A stretch of DNA of 64,000 nt from Asterella californica (Eukaryota; Streptophyta; Marchantiopsida; Marchantiales; Aytoniaceae). The stretch is taken from assembly GCA_036924285.1 (NCBI GenBank), contig JAYKYS010000009.1, positions 3,658,001 through 3,722,000 of the forward strand, read 5' to 3'. Positions 32,438 to 44,773 of this stretch are shown in pieces. The number at the start of each line of letters is the position of its first letter. Positions within the stretch are counted from its first letter, which is position 1. The notes under the pieces are model-generated. The model ran no database searches, was not told the DNA's origin, and was given only the letters and a program-made list of their open reading frames with translations. A program made the position numbers and the translations under genes.

Positions 32438-34431
32438 TCAGCTTAAAGATTCTTGCTGCTTTGGGTGGTTTCTCTTGGCTTGATTCTTATGCTTTCCCTG
32501 TCGTTTCTTCTCGTGCGACTCTTCCACAGGTGCCTTGATCGTAGGAGGTGGGGTCATTGGCAAGGGTGGATCCGGCCAAGGGGTGCGCTTGGCTGGTACA
32601 ACCATTTCCAACTGCCGGCGTAAAACCCACCTGCAACCATCATTCCAGCTTATCTTCATCAACATCAGGCGGAACCACAAAACCAACAGCGATGGCGTAC
32701 AGTGTCACGATGAAAGTACAAGCACGAATGCAGGACCATGTTTAGACCCTGCCGCAGACGTGACGATTATTTGTTTCCTCACGGAAGCTCAAGGAAAATG
32801 AATGCAAATCTGCTGGCTGAAGAAGACAGTCTGCACATGCCCTGGATTGCTCGCTTGCAGGTCAAGCAAGCTGATACACACTCCCAGATACGTGACACAA
32901 AGAAGAGATCAGGAAACCTACCCCTCAGGATACTTGCTGTCCGAACGAGCTTCCGAGCGCATCCACCAAAGTAATATGTCGCGTCCACAATCACCGAGTG
33001 GTTCAATGAATCTCTCGTCAGATACCATGACCGTCGGGCTGCCTAAATTGTCATCTTGATTGCCCCATTCATTCCAGTCTCTTATCCAACTAGGCCTATT
33101 GATCGAATCGTACAACACAGCGGCGTTGAAGACGAAGCCTGACCACTCGAAACCTTCCGACGTTTTGCTTTTACCTTCCACAGGGCTTAACTTCCCGTAT
33201 TCATAATGCCAACCGACCAAATATCCGGATGTGTTACAAGCAGGACCTTGTATAGGAGTAAAGGGTGAGCTCGCTGTGAAATCAAAACCGTCCCACCGTA
33301 GTGGTGATATCCCTCTTTCGTACTTCTCAGGAGGCACGAGGAGGCCCACTGACAAAGCACCAAACCATTGTACACGTTGCGCTTCATCAAAGAGCTGCAG
33401 CCTGTGAGAGTTGCCTTCATCCGCAAATATAACCACGCCTTCTAACTGTCTCTCCCTAATAAATCTGAACATTCACAAAATAGAGTGGGCACAATTTCGT
33501 ATGAGAAAGCGTGGAAGTCAAGTACTGCAAGCTTCTTTACAGCAAACTGCGTCTTCAGTTTCTTCCTTGATGAAAATTCTGTACATTCTGATAAATACTT
33601 CCCATCACCACTAAACATTCATAGAAAGGTGCGGCAGAGCGACTTAGGAAGTCAGTACCTTAAACCTCTGAGCCGCAACAGCCTCTCCGTGTACGGGCGT
33701 TTATTCCAATCTGCTGGCATGGGCTCGGTTAGATGTAAATGATGAATCTTGAGGCGCGAATTTGCAAGAACTTCTGCGGTCTCCATAGACCTTCCACCCG
33801 CCTCGATCACAATCCAAGTCAGCTGCCCAGGCACGAGCATAAGCGTGTGCAGGATACTCGAAAGATGGAGCTTCTGAAACGTGCGGCGATAGGTAGGCGT
33901 GATAATAATGAGAGGTTGTCTCCTCTCGAGTAGGCTGTAAAGTCTTCTCTGCTCCTGCTGAACTCTGGCCATAATCATATGCGCCTTCATCACTTCTTCT
34001 GGGTCCGGATAAGGCCATGGTCGAATCAATATTGAGTGCCGACCTACATGTACTCTGCTACTTTTAACTCCGTCTTGATGGTACAGTCCGCTGGGTTTTA
34101 CAAGGTCCGTAATCGGCAGATGTTCTTCTTGGGCAAGTTTCACGCTCGTAAAATTCACCTTGGCGAGTGCTTCAGACAAATCCAATTGCGCTGCAGGCAT
34201 CGAATTGGCATTCAACCGCGCATCGTGGTTCTTGAGGTTCACAACAACCAACAAGGACTCTCGCGAAAGACGGAATCCCAGAACGAGACTCGCTACACAG
34301 AAGAAAAGATGAAAAATTAAACGAAAGACGGAGGTGGCCGAACGCAGAGTTGAATCGGTGGATTGTTCTGGGCTATTGCCTCTCCTGCCCGCGCGGTGAC
34401 TACGAATGACCCGCTGCCCCGCAGGCTTCAT
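32438..34431 (-). CDS. GT43 glycosyltransferase (IRX9/IRX14-like), three exons
   Basis: A Golgi type II membrane enzyme of family GT43, which in plants builds the xylan backbone of cell walls. Exons: 34431-33659, 33464-32922, 32630-32438. Both introns (33658-33465, 194 bp; 32921-32631, 291 bp) are GT-AG and the joined length is 1,509 bp, 502 residues plus stop, a normal IRX14-like size. An N-terminal basic stretch precedes a membrane anchor (LIFHLFFCVASLVLGF, about residue 40). The GT43 signatures are IIITPTYRRTFQK, LTWIVIEAGG, RGLRFIRERQ across intron 1, FADEGN at the metal-binding DxD position, WFGALSVG, GFVFNA and a basic VPAKRTPWPDPP tail across intron 2. FADEGN lacks the second acidic residue of a strict DxD, as several plant IRX9/IRX14 relatives do, so a scaffold or partner role is possible. 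Whether it is nearer IRX9 or IRX14 needs a tree. Confidence 0.93.
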
Positions 34432-36190
34432 CTCGTGTCAATCTTTCTCCTGCGCCTAAAACGTTCCTAGGCGAACGATACTACAAATATAACACACAAT
34501 GACCAATCTTTCTTCCATCCCAGTGACAGAAGCTCGACAAAGGCCGCGCTCCACGGTCTCACTTTTCATCCTTAACGTCTTTACAGAAGCTTGCGACTCT
34601 TCTCTGCTCCACTCCTCCTCCAAGAGCACTTCCCCAATAACACACGCCCAGGTCTTCCTACCTCTTAAGGAATTCCAGACACATCAATTCCTCTTCGACA
34701 TCGAATCACAATTTCCGCCAAATTCTGGTAACTCTTCCGAGGTGTCCACATCACCCTGCCTGCCATTCCCTGCCCCAAAAGCACCACACCTCCTACGCCA
34801 AGTTCACCCCTAGCTTACGGGATCCGGATCGAAGTCAGGGGCGAGCTGCCCAGAAAGCAAGTCCGCAGCACATATCTCTCGGCGCCAAGCGCGGCACAGG
34901 TAGTGGAGACTCTCGAGAGTCCGACCGAGCTCAACCTCTCCCGCGCCCGCAGAAGCCAGCCAGCCTCTCTCCGACCGCCTCGACTAATCAGCACAAGAAC
35001 GCCCACAGCTACAAGTGGTGCGGTCAGTCAGTATCGGAAGTAGGAACTGGTCTAGAGTTTAGGCTAATGGCTGTCACTACCCCACCCGACCCATACATCC
35101 TCTACAATGAGTCTACATGCAAGCAAGCGCACGAAATAGAGCAGAGAACTTGAAACTGGCGCGCAGAGCAATCAAGAAGCCCCTCCTTCTCTCGTCTCGT
35201 CACTCGTTCAAAGTTCAGACAGCGCCCCAAGTGCGGAGCGTAGCGGAGCAAGCGCAGCGCCTTGCTCGCGCCTTGTCCTTCCTCGCTCCTTCTCTCTGCA
35301 GCCGCCTTCGTCTCGCGCCGCGCCTTCAGCTGGCTGCTGGCCCCACCCACTCCCCTCTCCCTCCATCATTCGAGGTCTCCTCTCCTCTCCGTTCTGTACC
35401 GTACTTTACCGATACGGCTCAATACTACTACCGCGTAAGTTTACCAACGTTGACGGCCACGTGGCCGTTGCCGTCAAGAAATTTGATCCCACTGAGCCCA
35501 GTACTTACAGGCTACAACCTGTATCGACGGCCAGTCAACAGTCTATGGTTTGCCACTCGTCGAAGTGGATTACGCATCGCCGAGGCATAAGCAAATCCAG
35601 TCCGAAAGTCTTGTGTTCACCCTAATGAGTGCTTTACGGAGCACTTGCCTGTTTTCGTTAGAAAATAACTCTAATAATCACCTGTTCGCACTGGTAACGA
35701 GCAGATAAAACGTGCACGCTCTAATCGCTCGTGTAAAAGTAATAAAACGCTTGGTTCTATGGCGTTTCTACGCGTATACATAAAGCAACTCATTCCAAGA
35801 TTACAGAGAATTGATTCAGTTTAAGTGATTTTTGGTAAGATTGCAGATAATTCACTGAGTTAAAGTGATTTGTAACAGAGTTTCGTTTTTCAGGTGCAGA
35901 TCAGCAATCAGCAAAGATTTTTCTAGTATTTTTCATACTTTAATCTCTATAATATGTTCGAAGTCAGACTCATGATCACAGTTTTACGAAGTTGAACACC
36001 ATACCGACGGTTAGCTCTCCAACATGCAGCTTTTGATAACTTGCACCTGATATCTGTTTCAACATTTTCTTACTCTCTTTCATCTCTCTTTTAGTAGCCA
36101 GAAGCTTGCAACCTACGTTTCTTATTTGTCCATTTTGCTCCACAACTTCACGTTCTTTGTGTTAAGATTTCATACAATACGTATTATATA
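34432..36190. other. Upstream region of the GT43 gene
   Basis: This probably holds the promoter and 5' leader of the minus-strand GT43 gene. About 34800-35400 is clearly richer in G and C than the surroundings and is open in several frames, which is a composition effect. A duplicated motif pair around 35800-35880 (GATTACAGA...GATTCAGTTTAAGTGATTT and a close repeat) is visible. No second gene is supported. Confidence 0.5.
35453..35468. promoter_or_regulatory. 16-bp palindrome with G-box
   Basis: ACGGCCACGTGGCCGT is a perfect 16-bp palindrome centred on CACGTG, the G-box bound by plant bZIP and bHLH factors. It lies about 1 kb upstream of the GT43 start codon. Confidence 0.4.
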
Positions 36191-36282
36191 TCAAGCATTA
36201 CATTATAGATAATGAGGTCAAGTTCTCTTGATCCACTTGATGAATACTCCGAGGACGATGATTCTTTGGATGCGGAGTATGA

Positions 36283-36327
36283 GTACTTCATCTTCTTTCA
36301 CTCCAGATGTGAAAGAAGATGAAGTAC
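36283..36327. repeat. Perfect hairpin, 19-bp stem, 7-nt loop
   Basis: 36283-36301 (GTACTTCATCTTCTTTCAC) is the exact reverse complement of 36309-36327, with loop TCCAGAT. It falls inside a candidate exon. Confidence 0.9.
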
Positions 36328-37643
36328 GCTCATCCAGCCAATCATCCTCAGTAGGAAAGAGACCTCTTGACCAAACATACATTCCACTTCATACATCATC
36401 TTTGAAAGGTTTGTACAATCATTTGTGTCATTTCTTAAATCACATGTTTTCTATGATGCACATTCCATTTAAGTCGATAACATCCACTTTCTTGCGAAAT
36501 AGATTTTAAGGGCAAAGCCAAATATGTGCCAACGGATCATGATCAATATCGACGAGAAAGAAATGCTCGTCCTTTTGTATGAGATCCATACCATGGTGAG
36601 TTCACAACTTGATACTCAACGATTCGGGCGCTAGCACATGTGAGTTACAAGTATTGTTTCTTCTTCTAGTACGTTGTTCTTTTTAAATTATTTGTCCTTG
36701 TAGAACAACATATTTCAATTACTCACCACTTCATGCTTTCACCTAGTAACATCCATTATGTACTTCTCTGCAGTATCATACTCAACATTGCAACATTTAC
36801 TATTCGATCTCTACGCTTTCTTGTCCTAAGCTTGGATATTCAATTTCATGTCTCCTCCTTTGGATTTCATCTAACTGCACTATAGTCTTCAACATTTGTT
36901 GCCTATCCTTACACCTAACTTGCAATAACACGATACAAAGCAGTCATTTGATTGTAACTAATAGCTTTGTGAGTATGTGCTTTCATATGATGGAGTAGGC
37001 TTAGCTCTCATATGTTGTGACTAAGGATGATCTTGCTCTCAGTTTGCTGCTGTTGTTTCATCTTGTAAACTAGTATTCATTGTTACTTCATGCATCTTGG
37101 TTCTCATTCATCGCTCTATCGTTGTACTTGTCATCTCTATAGACGTTTTACAACAGAAGTTCTTATATTCTATGAGTATTGCTTTACCAAAATCCATAAT
37201 GTCCAGAGAAATATTACCTTAGAATTCTCACCACCTCCATGTCTTGCACATATGCACATAGGTTTCATTGTGACAATTCGCATGTTCTCAGACAAGATTC
37301 AACATATAGACGACAGTCTAGGAGAAAATCAAACTCTGTGCATGAGAATGTTGCAAGTCAGATAGTAGGCGGTTGTCTTGAGAAGAATAAATATTTTTGA
37401 TGATTTGAAGGTTTTTGTCATGAGAATGCTAGACGTCTTTTTGTTGAGAATAAAAGATCAGAAGTGTGTAGAACTCGTTTAAGTACAAGCTGGATGAGAT
37501 GTATGAGTACGTCAATAGTCAAGTTAATGTGGAATGATTTCGAGAAATTATTGGCGGTTGTTAAAAAGGACTAGAAGTGAGTTGCATAAGGAGTGGATCC
37601 AGAAATGACAACTATAGAATGCAAACTGCTCGATCAATGTCGA

Positions 37644-37688
37644 GATTACACAGTGGTTCAAGTTGATTACTTGAACCATTGTGTAATC
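37644..37688. repeat. Hairpin, 20-bp stem with one mismatch, 5-nt loop
   Basis: 37644-37663 (GATTACACAGTGGTTCAAGT) pairs with 37669-37688 apart from one position that is G-U in RNA; the loop is TGATT. Confidence 0.88.
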
Positions 37689-39619
37689 ACCACCAACATT
37701 TACTTGAAAGTCATCTAAGATGAAAGATTCTTGAGCAACTATCAAAGTGGTAAATCCCACTGGTCGCTTTGGATATGTTGGCCAAGTGACAAACATGGTA
37801 AGCACATCTTAACATTTATCTTCTAGCTTTATGCATCTTATCATTGTTGTATTATCTTCTTCTATAAAATAATGCATTACAATACATCAGGAAGTGATAA
37901 TTGTTCATTGTACATAGAAGCGAAAGTGAGGACCACACCTCCCTTCAATGAGATCCAACAAGAATTGCAGAGGAGAAAAGATAAACAGTTGATGAAGATC
38001 ATACACGTTGGATTAAATTCGACCTCTTTCGTACAAGAAGGTGGAGCCTTGCAGGTAAATTGTATATCATTAATTGTTAGTCTCTTCGAATTACAATCCT
38101 CCATACTATCAATCGTGAATAAACCTGGTTCTTTATATCTGCAGCCTTCTACACTTGTATCAAACATATCATGCCTTACACCTCATGCAGACAAAAGGAG
38201 TATAGAGATTCCAAACACTGGGACGATGGACTTGACATAGTCAAAACCAACAAAGTGAAAGCAATTCAAATAAATCAATCCAAGTTATCCATTGATATGG
38301 ATGCTATACAAGAGAAACAACTAGAAATGGATTTTTAGTTGCAACTGGGTATTTTATGATTCTTTACTTTTAAACTATTTTTCAGTTGTATATGTTTACA
38401 TCGTGATGTATATCAACATGTGTTGGTGTGTTGAATTTATAGCACTTCTTAGGATTTCTCTCTTTGTTGTTACTCATTGCTCCTGTAAGTACTAGTTTGA
38501 GGAGTAAGATTATTCTACTTCATGCTCCGAGTGTCTATTCATGTCATTAGATTCATGCATGTGCACACACTCAATAACTACATGCAGTAGTGATAAAGCA
38601 CATAACTCTTCCTCTGTGAACTATTCTTGTCTTTTTGTCATATTGATCATCATTTTTTGATACAATGTAAATGTATTGGTGTTAATTTTTGTCTACATTT
38701 TCAGGATAAAAAACAGATTTGTTCATGACTATGCTATCAGGAGGCAAATATGTATCTCTCTGACTCCAGTTCAACATGAGCAGGCTATCCATTCTTCAAG
38801 AAAACTATTCTCCGATGGAGAGAAAGTTAGTGGATCACAAGTTAAGACAAGACTACTGGGTTCATATGAGGACTTTAGTGAAACTCCATGCTCTTTCGAT
38901 CATGAGTTCAAAATGAGGTTGGAAGCAACTTCTCCTATCTCAAGTAAGAAATAATTGACCGGTCGTAGAACTAAACTGACGAGTTGTTTCTTCTTTCTTC
39001 TATGCCAACAACTCTTTTTTCCTCATTTCAGTTAGAGTATTGATCGTGATTCCTGTCGTTTGTGATATTATCTCTTTCAATTCTCATATGCATGGCTTGC
39101 TTCTTCAATAACTTAATGTTTGATTCATGATGTAGTGTGTAGATTCTACGTGTATAATCTTCTCACAACCTCTTCCAAAAAATGGCTGGTCTTTTAAACA
39201 AGTGATCACAGATGCATACACGGTTTCATGCTTTTTAGTGTTGTACATACTTTATTTTTTCTAATGTGATGTTCTTACTTCGGTTCTCAGTTTGTATGGT
39301 GATAATGTTGAATTGAGAGTAATTGACAATGGTCATGTTACTGTGACAACAAGAAGAGTCATTGGCTTAGCGGGCAAATCCACTTTTCATGGAAAGCCAA
39401 TGCCTTTATGAGCATTTTTTATCTTACCACTTGAAATATTTCATCCGAATGTGGCATTGTTTATTCAGAACAATGTGGATGATCCCCACAATGTGTGCTA
39501 AGGGATGGCATATAGAGTTCACTGATATGACCAGCAAAATCTTTGAGGAGAAAGATAGTGAAAGTTGCAAGAGAGTTACCAATGGTTGCACTATGATGTC
39601 ATGTGTTTTCTTCTAGAAA

Positions 39620-40980
39620 ACAAACAGACAACAGTTCTGAACAATCAATTCATGATGTAATGCACAATGTAACATTATTACAAACCAGTTAACAATTTAC
39701 TCTCCATTGATTCTAAACAAATTCATACTCAAAAATGCTCGTATATAACATAATCAATTTGACAAAATTTGACATATAAAAATCTCTAACAAACAACCAC
39801 CTTTTGTCATATCAAAAATTTGCAATTGTAAGCGACTAGCCATGAAGAACAAGAGTGTCATGTCATTTGAGCTTCAACTCGGTCATAAATATCATGGATA
39901 GTTACAAATATGACTCATTACGACTAGTTATAATCAAGCATTTCTACGTGAGCATTAATATCATGTCGTTTGTTATGACATTTGTTAACACTTGTAAACA
40001 AGTGCCACACAAGCTTCGACATGATATCATTCACAATCATAAGTAAGACTGTGAAATGTATGTCACGTAAGCCCTAGATCTTTGTCGCTAAAATGACAAT
40101 ATATAACAACAGAAATATCTTGCCACGTAAGTTATGACATGCCAACACCGATAAAAAATTCCCACGTAAGCATAAGTAAGACTCTATGCAAATGTATGTC
40201 ACGTAAGCCATAGATGCTTGTCGCTGAAATAACAATATATTACAACATAATTAACTTGCCACACATGCCCTAATTTTATGTTATTCATAGTCAAAATCAA
40301 GACTCCATATGACATAGAGTATTTTGGACCACGTCAGTCTTAAAATGATGTAATTTCATAGTTGTAGATAATGACTTCGTATAACTACCATAAATAAGAT
40401 GTCATGTCAGCTGAAGTCACCACAGAAGTTGGTTGCCATGTCATTCTAATACTTTCCATATCAGCATCACAATAACATGTCATGTCAGCAGCACATCATC
40501 AAGCTGATGTGGTAGTCGTATCCATGTCACAATCAACTTATATCTCATGTCATTCTGCTCTGTCACATGAAGTCATTAGTTAATGACTAAAACTCAATGC
40601 GGTTGTGTTGGTGCAATTCCAAAGCTCTTATGTTCTAATCAGTCATAAGTGTACTTTTCTGACTTCATGGTGTTATAAGTTGCAAAAATCATAGATTCTT
40701 CTAGTGAGGAAAGCAAGGTAATTGCACAAAAATAGAGTCAACATCACACCGGCGCTTCTAATCAAGTTCGGCATCCAAGCTTTATTCTCATAGTAACGAA
40801 GAAATCAATGACTCATAAACCTTACACGGCATTTGTTCGCTGACATAGATCACGAAAAGCTCTTGAGCTTATAAACTGTGTTGTTTCTCAAGCCGTAGTT
40901 CAAAAATTTAACTTCCATGAAAAAATATATAAAAAAACCTAACTTATTGTTTGTCGTCTTGATTTCTCACTCCAAAGTAT
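39620..40980. other. CATGTCA/CACGTAAG motif-rich stretch
   Basis: No gene. Short motifs of the type (C/T)ATGTCA(T/C) or its complement recur many times between about 39850 and 40570. A block ATGTCACGTAAGCC...GTCGCT(A/G)AAAT...ACAATATAT recurs at about 40058 and 40193 (period 135 bp). Such dense short repeats are typical of subterminal regions of hAT, CACTA or Mutator elements, but no terminal repeats or target duplication were found. Confidence 0.4.
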
Positions 40981-40987
40981 TAAATGT

Positions 40988-42854
40988 TATCGTGTCCGGA
41001 TATTGCGTGAAGGATGTCCAGGAAAACACGAGGTTCCTGGCTGTGGAGATGCTGTGTGCTGAAACAGAGACAAGACAGAGAAAAACAACCACGAAAACGA
41101 ATGTTGCGGTATATACCAACTCCAAATGTATGTACATTGTCGGTTCTTCTTCCTAAGAACACAAAATTGAGAAACTGATCAGAGCAGTCTGTAACCTGCT
41201 TCAAAAGCCCCTAAAAACAACCCCTGAATCACAACCCTGACCCAAAACCACCGAAACGTAGCTCAAAGCAAGAGAAACTTCTCTTTGCTAACAAACAGAG
41301 CCACAACAGTATCACGCAATCCAAACCCAAGTCCAAACCACGCCCATGTACAAGCTCTTAGCCAAGACTAGCTACCACAAGCTGTATATAGCCAACCAAA
41401 ACTCTAACGAACTCAAAAGAGCAAAACCCGTAGCGAAGAAACTGAAAAAGGCCTATCTGAAAACTTCCTCCTTTCACCGAACGGACTTCAGATGTCGATA
41501 GGGTCTCCTCCGCTGACTCCGTTAACCCAAGAAACCTTCAGATCCGACTCTCAACAGCCGAGATATCACCGATTTTCTGTTGCAGTGACCGAACTTTCAA
41601 AAACTCCTCCCTGCGGCTTAAAACCGCACACATCGCACAAACGGATCGTCTAAACTGATATTCGTCTTCTTTGGCAGGTAGATCTAGCTATCACGAACCC
41701 AACGAGACTCCAAACAAGCCGTTTGGAGTTCCCTTTGCAAAATCACGCAAGAAATTTGATCGCAAGTTGCAAAAACCTGACGTAAATTGACTCTCTACAG
41801 TTCAAACTCGCTCACCTCACCCAAACCAACAACCCAACCCACATATTGTCTTCTCCTATGCTTAGACGAAGACTCCTTGATCGCATAGGCACCAAGAACG
41901 AAGAGCTTGGCACACCGATCGTGAAGAACAACCCACTTTTAGGTTGCAAACGATGAAAAACTTAACGTAAGCGCTTCCCTGCGGGCCAATTTCACTCAGA
42001 ACTCCCAAACCGCCTGATGAAACTTGGTATCGTCTTCAATTTCCTGAAGAACTCGTTGTTCTGATCCTGATGGATCCAAAGACAGCAAGTTTGGACTCCA
42101 GAACGGTCCGAACGGTCCAACTCCCCTTCCCAAGTAACTGAAATCTCCAAATCTCTCTCCTGCGTCTCCATTTCTCTTAGTACACATCCCCCGATCCGTC
42201 TCTTCCCAAACCGTCTTAACCTGTGCGTAGCCTGCACAGATCTGAACCCAATGACACCTTGCGCGCGTGTATTGGACTTCTCAATTCTCCAAAACGTCCA
42301 CCGACAGGTCGCAGGAACAAGCAAGCCCCTTAAGCAGCCCCCTTGTATCAGTCGCTGTACGTACGAAGTTCTCTCTGATAATAATGAAGCAGACCCCTTA
42401 CATCTTTGATATAACGCCTGAAGTCTCAAATACCCAGTCAGCAAGTAAACTAGGGCCTAGCTTGATTTTTCCTTCTTTCGAGTCGCATAACTTCTTCGCT
42501 AGACGTCCAAACGAAGTAAACAAAGTGCCTATGGGAAGCTGACAAGGAGCTCTATCCACTGATGCGATAAAAGCGAAGATCAGAAGTTGAGCCAAAAACC
42601 CATAAGTTGGGGCTTAGCTTGTTTTCTCCATCTTTCGAGTCTTGTAACTTCTCCACTAGGCGTCCAAACGAAGTAGACAAAGTGCCTATGGAAAGCTGAC
42701 AAGGAGATCTACCCATCTATGCGATGAAAATGGAGATCCAAAATGATGCCAAAAGCCCGTAAGCTAGGGCCTAGCTTATCTTTCCCATGAATGTCTTTGG
42801 AGTGACAAGCATCGAAGTCTGAATTTCAGATAGGAGCCGGTCCACGACACGACA
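40988..42854 (-). repeat. RLG-C 3' LTR
   Basis: 1,867 bp. The left edge reads TATCGTGTCCGG and the right edge CCACGACACGACA on the plus strand. It aligns with 48822-50680 and, inverted, with the solo LTR at 9123-11152. It contains two copies of the 157-bp unit. The open frame at 41992-42444 is LTR sequence and not a gene. Confidence 0.9.
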
Positions 42855-44302
42855 TCCACCCCGTCTGAACATGTGCATCCTCCGCTATGCACCAGAGATA
42901 CCAACCAAGGAGTGGACCGGCTTATCGTCCTACTTCCCATCGTAGCCAACCTCACCTTCAAGTCTTCTGCATAATCCTCATCCTCAAACTGAAACTCCGT
43001 CAAGATATCTGCTAGATCGACCTCCTCATCTCTCTTTTTGAAAATCTTGACACGTTTACCTGCTACTGGTATCTTCAAGCTCGCTCCATCCAACTCTTGC
43101 AGGGCGTAAGTTGCGTTGTCATGAACCTTCTTCACCACATACGGATCAAACCATCTTCTGGAAAACTTCAGGAGTGCACTATGCTGGTTGTCTAGACTGT
43201 TGTCATAGACTAACACCCAATCATCTTTCTTGATTTTCTTAGGTCTCAAACGATGTCGTTGATCAAATCTGACCTTGTTCTTCAACCGTGCTTCTTGCAG
43301 CCTATCTAAAGCAGCTTGGATATCCTCAGGTCTTCTATCTAACTGCCTAATTCGAATAGCAAGAAGCTCTTCCTTAGTCAGATTGTCTTCCCAAGATAAC
43401 ACACTCCATGTCAAAACGTGTTCTTCAATCGGCATGATAGGTTTCTGACCTGTGATGAGTTCCACCGGCATGTAATCTGTCATCGAGCTATGCGTTGTTC
43501 GATCTGTCCATAATGCAAATGGTAAGAGTCGAGGCCACTCGTGCACCCTTCCGTTGCAAGCCTTCACCAAGGGAGGATGATCACGTTTACTCTTGGCATT
43601 CCCTTCGGGGTTGTAAGCAGTTGTCAGTGACAACCTCACCCCACACCTTACAAAGAATTCACGAGTCTCATGTGCATCTAACTCTCCTCGATCTGCAGTG
43701 ATCTTTCCCACACATCCATATCGACAAACAACCTCTTCCAAGAGAAATCTACATACCCCTTCAGTTGTCTTTGTTCAAAGCGCCCTACCCTCGACTTGAT
43801 TTGAAAGATCTTCTCTAGCAAGTACTAAGTATCTCATCTGCCATAATCCAACCGGCATAATCACCAAGTCTACCACCCACTTGAAGTGGATTGCCAATGG
43901 GTAAGTCGGATGTAATCCGTCACGATGTCGAATGTTCGAATACATCTAACATGTCAAACAAGACTCCACAAAAGAAACAACATCCCCGTACATGTTTTTT
44001 CATCAATATCGCTCTTTCATCTTTGTAAAAGTGGCCCAAATCCCTCAATGTCCAGCCCAAAGACTCTCATGAAACGCCTTGAGCAACTTCTGCTGATTTT
44101 CTTTGTCGCAAATCACTCTTATCGGTATCTCACCTTTTTGCTTCGGTCGCTTCCAAAGAAACCCATCCTGCAATATGAAGTTGTAGGCCTTCCTTCGAAC
44201 TCTTCGAAACCTCCCATCCGTCCAAGCTGTCTGCTTAACCATCGTACTAAGGTACCTTCCGATGTCAAGCAAATCACCATCATACAATCCTTCAACAAAC
44301 AA
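42855..44302 (-). pseudogene. int: RLG-C integrase
   Basis: The HHCC region begins in the frame ending 44045 (ending HESLWAGH). It is cut by TGA there and by further TGA codons where Arg and Trp-Trp would fit. The core's first Asp is in WVVDLVIM (about 43860). ITADRGELDAH has the second Asp (about 43690). Where the catalytic Glu is expected the sequence is NAKSKRDHPP, so Glu appears replaced by Lys, a G-to-A change; the family copy at 29.9 kb has SERDHPP. The frame 43741 to 42776 is then open through a C-terminal GPY/F-like module (SRRWFDPYVVKKV). Confidence 0.85.
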
Positions 44303-44314
44303 CTCATCTTCCTT

Positions 44315-44773
44315 TCATGTCTGTGCAATTGAATAGAACTTTGCACCCATGTCGTCAATATCTTCAACCATCTCATCCTCCCCATCATACCAAGCTCGAG
44401 ATAACATATCTGCCATCGGATTATCCTTCCCTGCAATATGTCTAAACTCCGAGTTCAACGACTTGATATATGCGATCCATCGTAACATCGCAATATCAGG
44501 AGTTGAACAATTCACGATCATCCTTAACAACGGCAAGCAATCAGTTTCAACCACCACTACTGCTCCAATCAAATACCCCATAGTTCTCTCTTCACTTACG
44601 GATAAGCACGTTGTCGAGCACTTAACACCTTCGCTCTGAACCTAACCGCAAACCTATCTCTATCCTCATCATCCTGTCTTACTGCCCACCCGATTGCAAC
44701 TGGACTTGTATCTACAATAAGAACCACCGGCCTAGCACCCTTGTAATCAATCCTTCTCAGAACTGGAGGAGAT
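44315..44773 (-). pseudogene. RLG-C RNase H region
   Basis: Pieces recognisable as RNase H and tether: VLIVDTSPVAIGW (about 44700), VETDCLPLLRMI (about 44540), then EFRHIAGKDNPMADMLSRA (about 44430), which is the usual RNase H end. Stops and shifts separate the pieces. Confidence 0.75.

Larger units (their letters stand above)
36191..39619 (+). other. Unrecognised exon-like locus
   Basis: Several plus-strand frames with Ser-rich or charged composition alternate with AT-rich, T-rich intron-like DNA: 36264-36509, 37872-38056 (ending near GCAGGTAAAT, a good donor) and 38705-38954. I do not recognise a protein family. It may be a host gene of unknown type or the decayed coding part of a DNA transposon whose right flank is the motif-rich 39.9-40.6 kb. 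Two short-loop hairpins lie within it. Confidence 0.25.

Noticed and set aside
35117..35590. 157-codon plus-strand ORF upstream of GT43
   Set aside because: It lies in a GC-rich promoter-like stretch that is open in several frames, has low-complexity Ala/Leu/Arg/Ser composition and no domain.
40741..40880. Possible 5S rRNA-like segment
   Set aside because: A short stretch looked vaguely similar, but the internal promoter boxes and overall 120-bp order are absent on both strands.
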